From the NCBI GenBank assembly GCA_018662905.1, contig JABJFE010000138.1, positions 1 through 6,878 on the forward strand: a stretch of DNA of 6,878 bases, in the 5' to 3' direction. The stretch is from Flavobacteriaceae bacterium. Its GTDB lineage: Bacteria; Bacteroidota; Bacteroidia; Flavobacteriales; Flavobacteriaceae. The notes under the pieces were generated by a model. The model saw nothing but the letters and a program-made list of their open reading frames with translations. It had not been told where the DNA came from and made no database searches. The position numbers and the translations under genes were made by a program. Each line of letters opens with the position of its first letter. The first letter of the stretch is position 1. Positions 5,821 to 6,878 of the stretch are shown piece after piece.

Positions 5821-6798
5821 ATGAGAGTTATTCAGTTTAGAGAGGCAATTTGCGAAGCTATGTCAGAGGAAATGAGAATAGATCAGTCTATTTTTTTAAT
5901 GGGAGAAGAAGTGGCCGAATATAATGGAGCTTACAAAGCTTCAAAAGGAATGCTTGATGAATTTGGTGATAAAAGAGTAATTGATACCCCGATTTCTGAG
6001 CTTGGATTTGCTGGAATTGGAGTTGGTTCTACTATGACTGGAAACAGACCAATTATTGAATTTATGACATTTAATTTTGCACTTGTTGGGATTGATCAAA
6101 TCATTAATAACGCTGCAAAAATTAGACAAATGTCAGGTGGGCAGTTTCCGTGCCCTATTGTTTTTAGGGGGCCTACTGGTTCTGCTGGCCAATTAGCTGC
6201 TACTCACTCTCAAGCATTTGAAAGTTGGTATGCAAATTGTCCTGGATTAAAGGTTATAGTTCCATCTAACCCATATGATGCCAAAGGATTATTGAAATCA
6301 GCAATTAGAGATAATGACCCTGTTATATTTATGGAGTCAGAACAAATGTATGGAGACAAAGGAGAAGTTCCTGAAGAAGAATATCTGATTCCTATAGGAA
6401 AAGCTGAAGTGAAAATTACAGGAAAAGATGTTACTCTTGTTTCATTTGGAAAAATATTAAAGCAAGCTCAAATTGCAGTTGATAAATTAAAAGAAGAAGG
6501 AATTGCAGTTGAATTAATTGACCTTAGAACTATAAGACCTTTAGACATGGATACTATTATAGAATCAGTCAAAAAAACTAACAGGTTAGTTATTTTAGAA
6601 GAATCATGGCCTTTTGGAAACATTTCAACCGAAATAACTTATCAAGTCCAAAATCAGATATTCGATTATTTGGATGCTCCAATTGAAAAAATAAACACTG
6701 CAGACACTCCTGCACCTTACTCGCCAGTTTTACTTGCAGAATGGTTGCCCAATAGTGATGATGTTATCAAATCTATTAAGAAGGTAATGTATAAATAA
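5821..6798 (+). CDS. pdhB: Pyruvate dehydrogenase complex E1 component, beta subunit
   Basis: With the alpha subunit it forms the thiamine-diphosphate-dependent E1 enzyme, which decarboxylates pyruvate and hands the acetyl group to the lipoyl domain of E2. The 325-residue protein is full length. The N-terminal pyrimidine-binding domain has GEEVAEYNGAYK (28-39) and DTPISELGFAGIGVG (55-69). Glu60 there is the residue that activates thiamine diphosphate. It also has EFMTFNFAL (80-88), the metal-site region IVFRGPTGSAGQLAATHSQ (113-131, with His129) and the block PGLKVIVPSNPYDAKGLLKS (141-160). The C-terminal transketolase domain has VELIDLRTIRPLDMDTI (230-246) and LEESWPFGNIS (259-269). The overall match to pyruvate rather than branched-chain E1 beta is good. 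No E1 alpha or E2 gene is adjacent, so the complex must be completed from elsewhere in the genome. An in-frame TAA at 5812-5814 makes ATG 5821 the first start. It is divergent from etfB. Confidence 0.96.
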   Translation: MRVIQFREAICEAMSEEMRIDQSIFLMGEEVAEYNGAYKASKGMLDEFGDKRVIDTPISELGFAGIGVGSTMTGNRPIIEFMTFNFALVGIDQIINNAAKIRQMSGGQFPCPIVFRGPTGSAGQLAATHSQAFESWYANCPGLKVIVPSNPYDAKGLLKSAIRDNDPVIFMESEQMYGDKGEVPEEEYLIPIGKAEVKITGKDVTLVSFGKILKQAQIAVDKLKEEGIAVELIDLRTIRPLDMDTIIESVKKTNRLVILEESWPFGNISTEITYQVQNQIFDYLDAPIEKINTADTPAPYSPVLLAEWLPNSDDVIKSIKKVMYK

Positions 6799-6806
6799 AA
6801 ATCAAT

Positions 6807-6836
6807 TTTGTAATTCACTCTATTTGACTACTTTTG
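6807..6836 (+). promoter_or_regulatory. Bacteroidota-type promoter downstream of pdhB
   Basis: TTTG (6807-6810), 18 bases, then TACTTTTG (6829-6836) gives both boxes of the Bacteroidota primary-sigma promoter at near-ideal spacing. It is the best promoter match in the window. It starts 9 bases after the pdhB stop codon and would produce a transcript from about 6842, so the next plus-strand gene is probably transcribed separately from pdhB. Confidence 0.65.
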
Positions 6837-6873
6837 CGATCAAAATTAAAATTTAATAAAATTAATATATAAT

Positions 6874-6878
6874 ATGGA
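6874..6878 (+). CDS. Possible start of the next gene (cut by window edge)
   Basis: An ATG at 6874-6876 lies about 30 bases downstream of the predicted transcription start and is preceded by an A/T-rich leader like those of the other genes. Only the start codon and two further bases are visible, so nothing can be said about the product. The true start could also lie beyond the edge. Confidence 0.25.

Noticed and set aside
5941..6129. Open frame on the minus strand within pdhB
   Set aside because: It is antisense to the conserved thiamine-diphosphate region of pdhB, with no support of its own.

Overview
The window looks like ordinary chromosome from an AT-rich member of the Bacteroidota, probably Flavobacteriia. 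The evidence is the set of recognised proteins, the absence of Shine-Dalgarno sequences (leaders are A/T-rich), and several good matches to the Bacteroidota promoter element TAnnTTTG. No RNA genes, CRISPR arrays, insertion sequences or phage genes were seen.

Layout: (1) 1-918, minus strand: the first 306 codons of a large secreted protein, cut by the left edge. It has a signal-peptide-like N-terminus, a BNR/sortilin-type region with one clear Asp-box, and the beginning of a protease-associated (PA) domain. It has no ATG near its N-terminus and apparently starts at TTG. (2) 1096-5683, minus strand: five closely packed genes, transcribed in the order etfB, etfA, bifunctional-nuclease/UVR protein, nupC, thyA. 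(3) 5684-5820: a divergent promoter region holding a perfect 24-bp palindrome between two TAnnTTTG elements. (4) 5821-6798, plus strand: pyruvate dehydrogenase E1 beta. (5) 6799-6878: a strong promoter match for a gene that lies almost entirely outside the window.

How the genes may work together: etfBA encodes the electron-transfer flavoprotein that takes electrons from acyl-CoA (and other) dehydrogenases. The divergent gene makes half of the E1 component that turns pyruvate into acetyl-CoA. Two acetyl-CoA-related functions therefore share one control region. Downstream of etfA the theme changes to nucleosides: a concentrative nucleoside transporter and thymidylate synthase, with a BFN-domain protein of uncertain role between them and etfA. 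As far as I recall, this neighbourhood is common in Flavobacteriia, so most of the window is housekeeping. The least explained element is the palindrome between etfB and pdhB. I did not find a convincing new multi-gene system.
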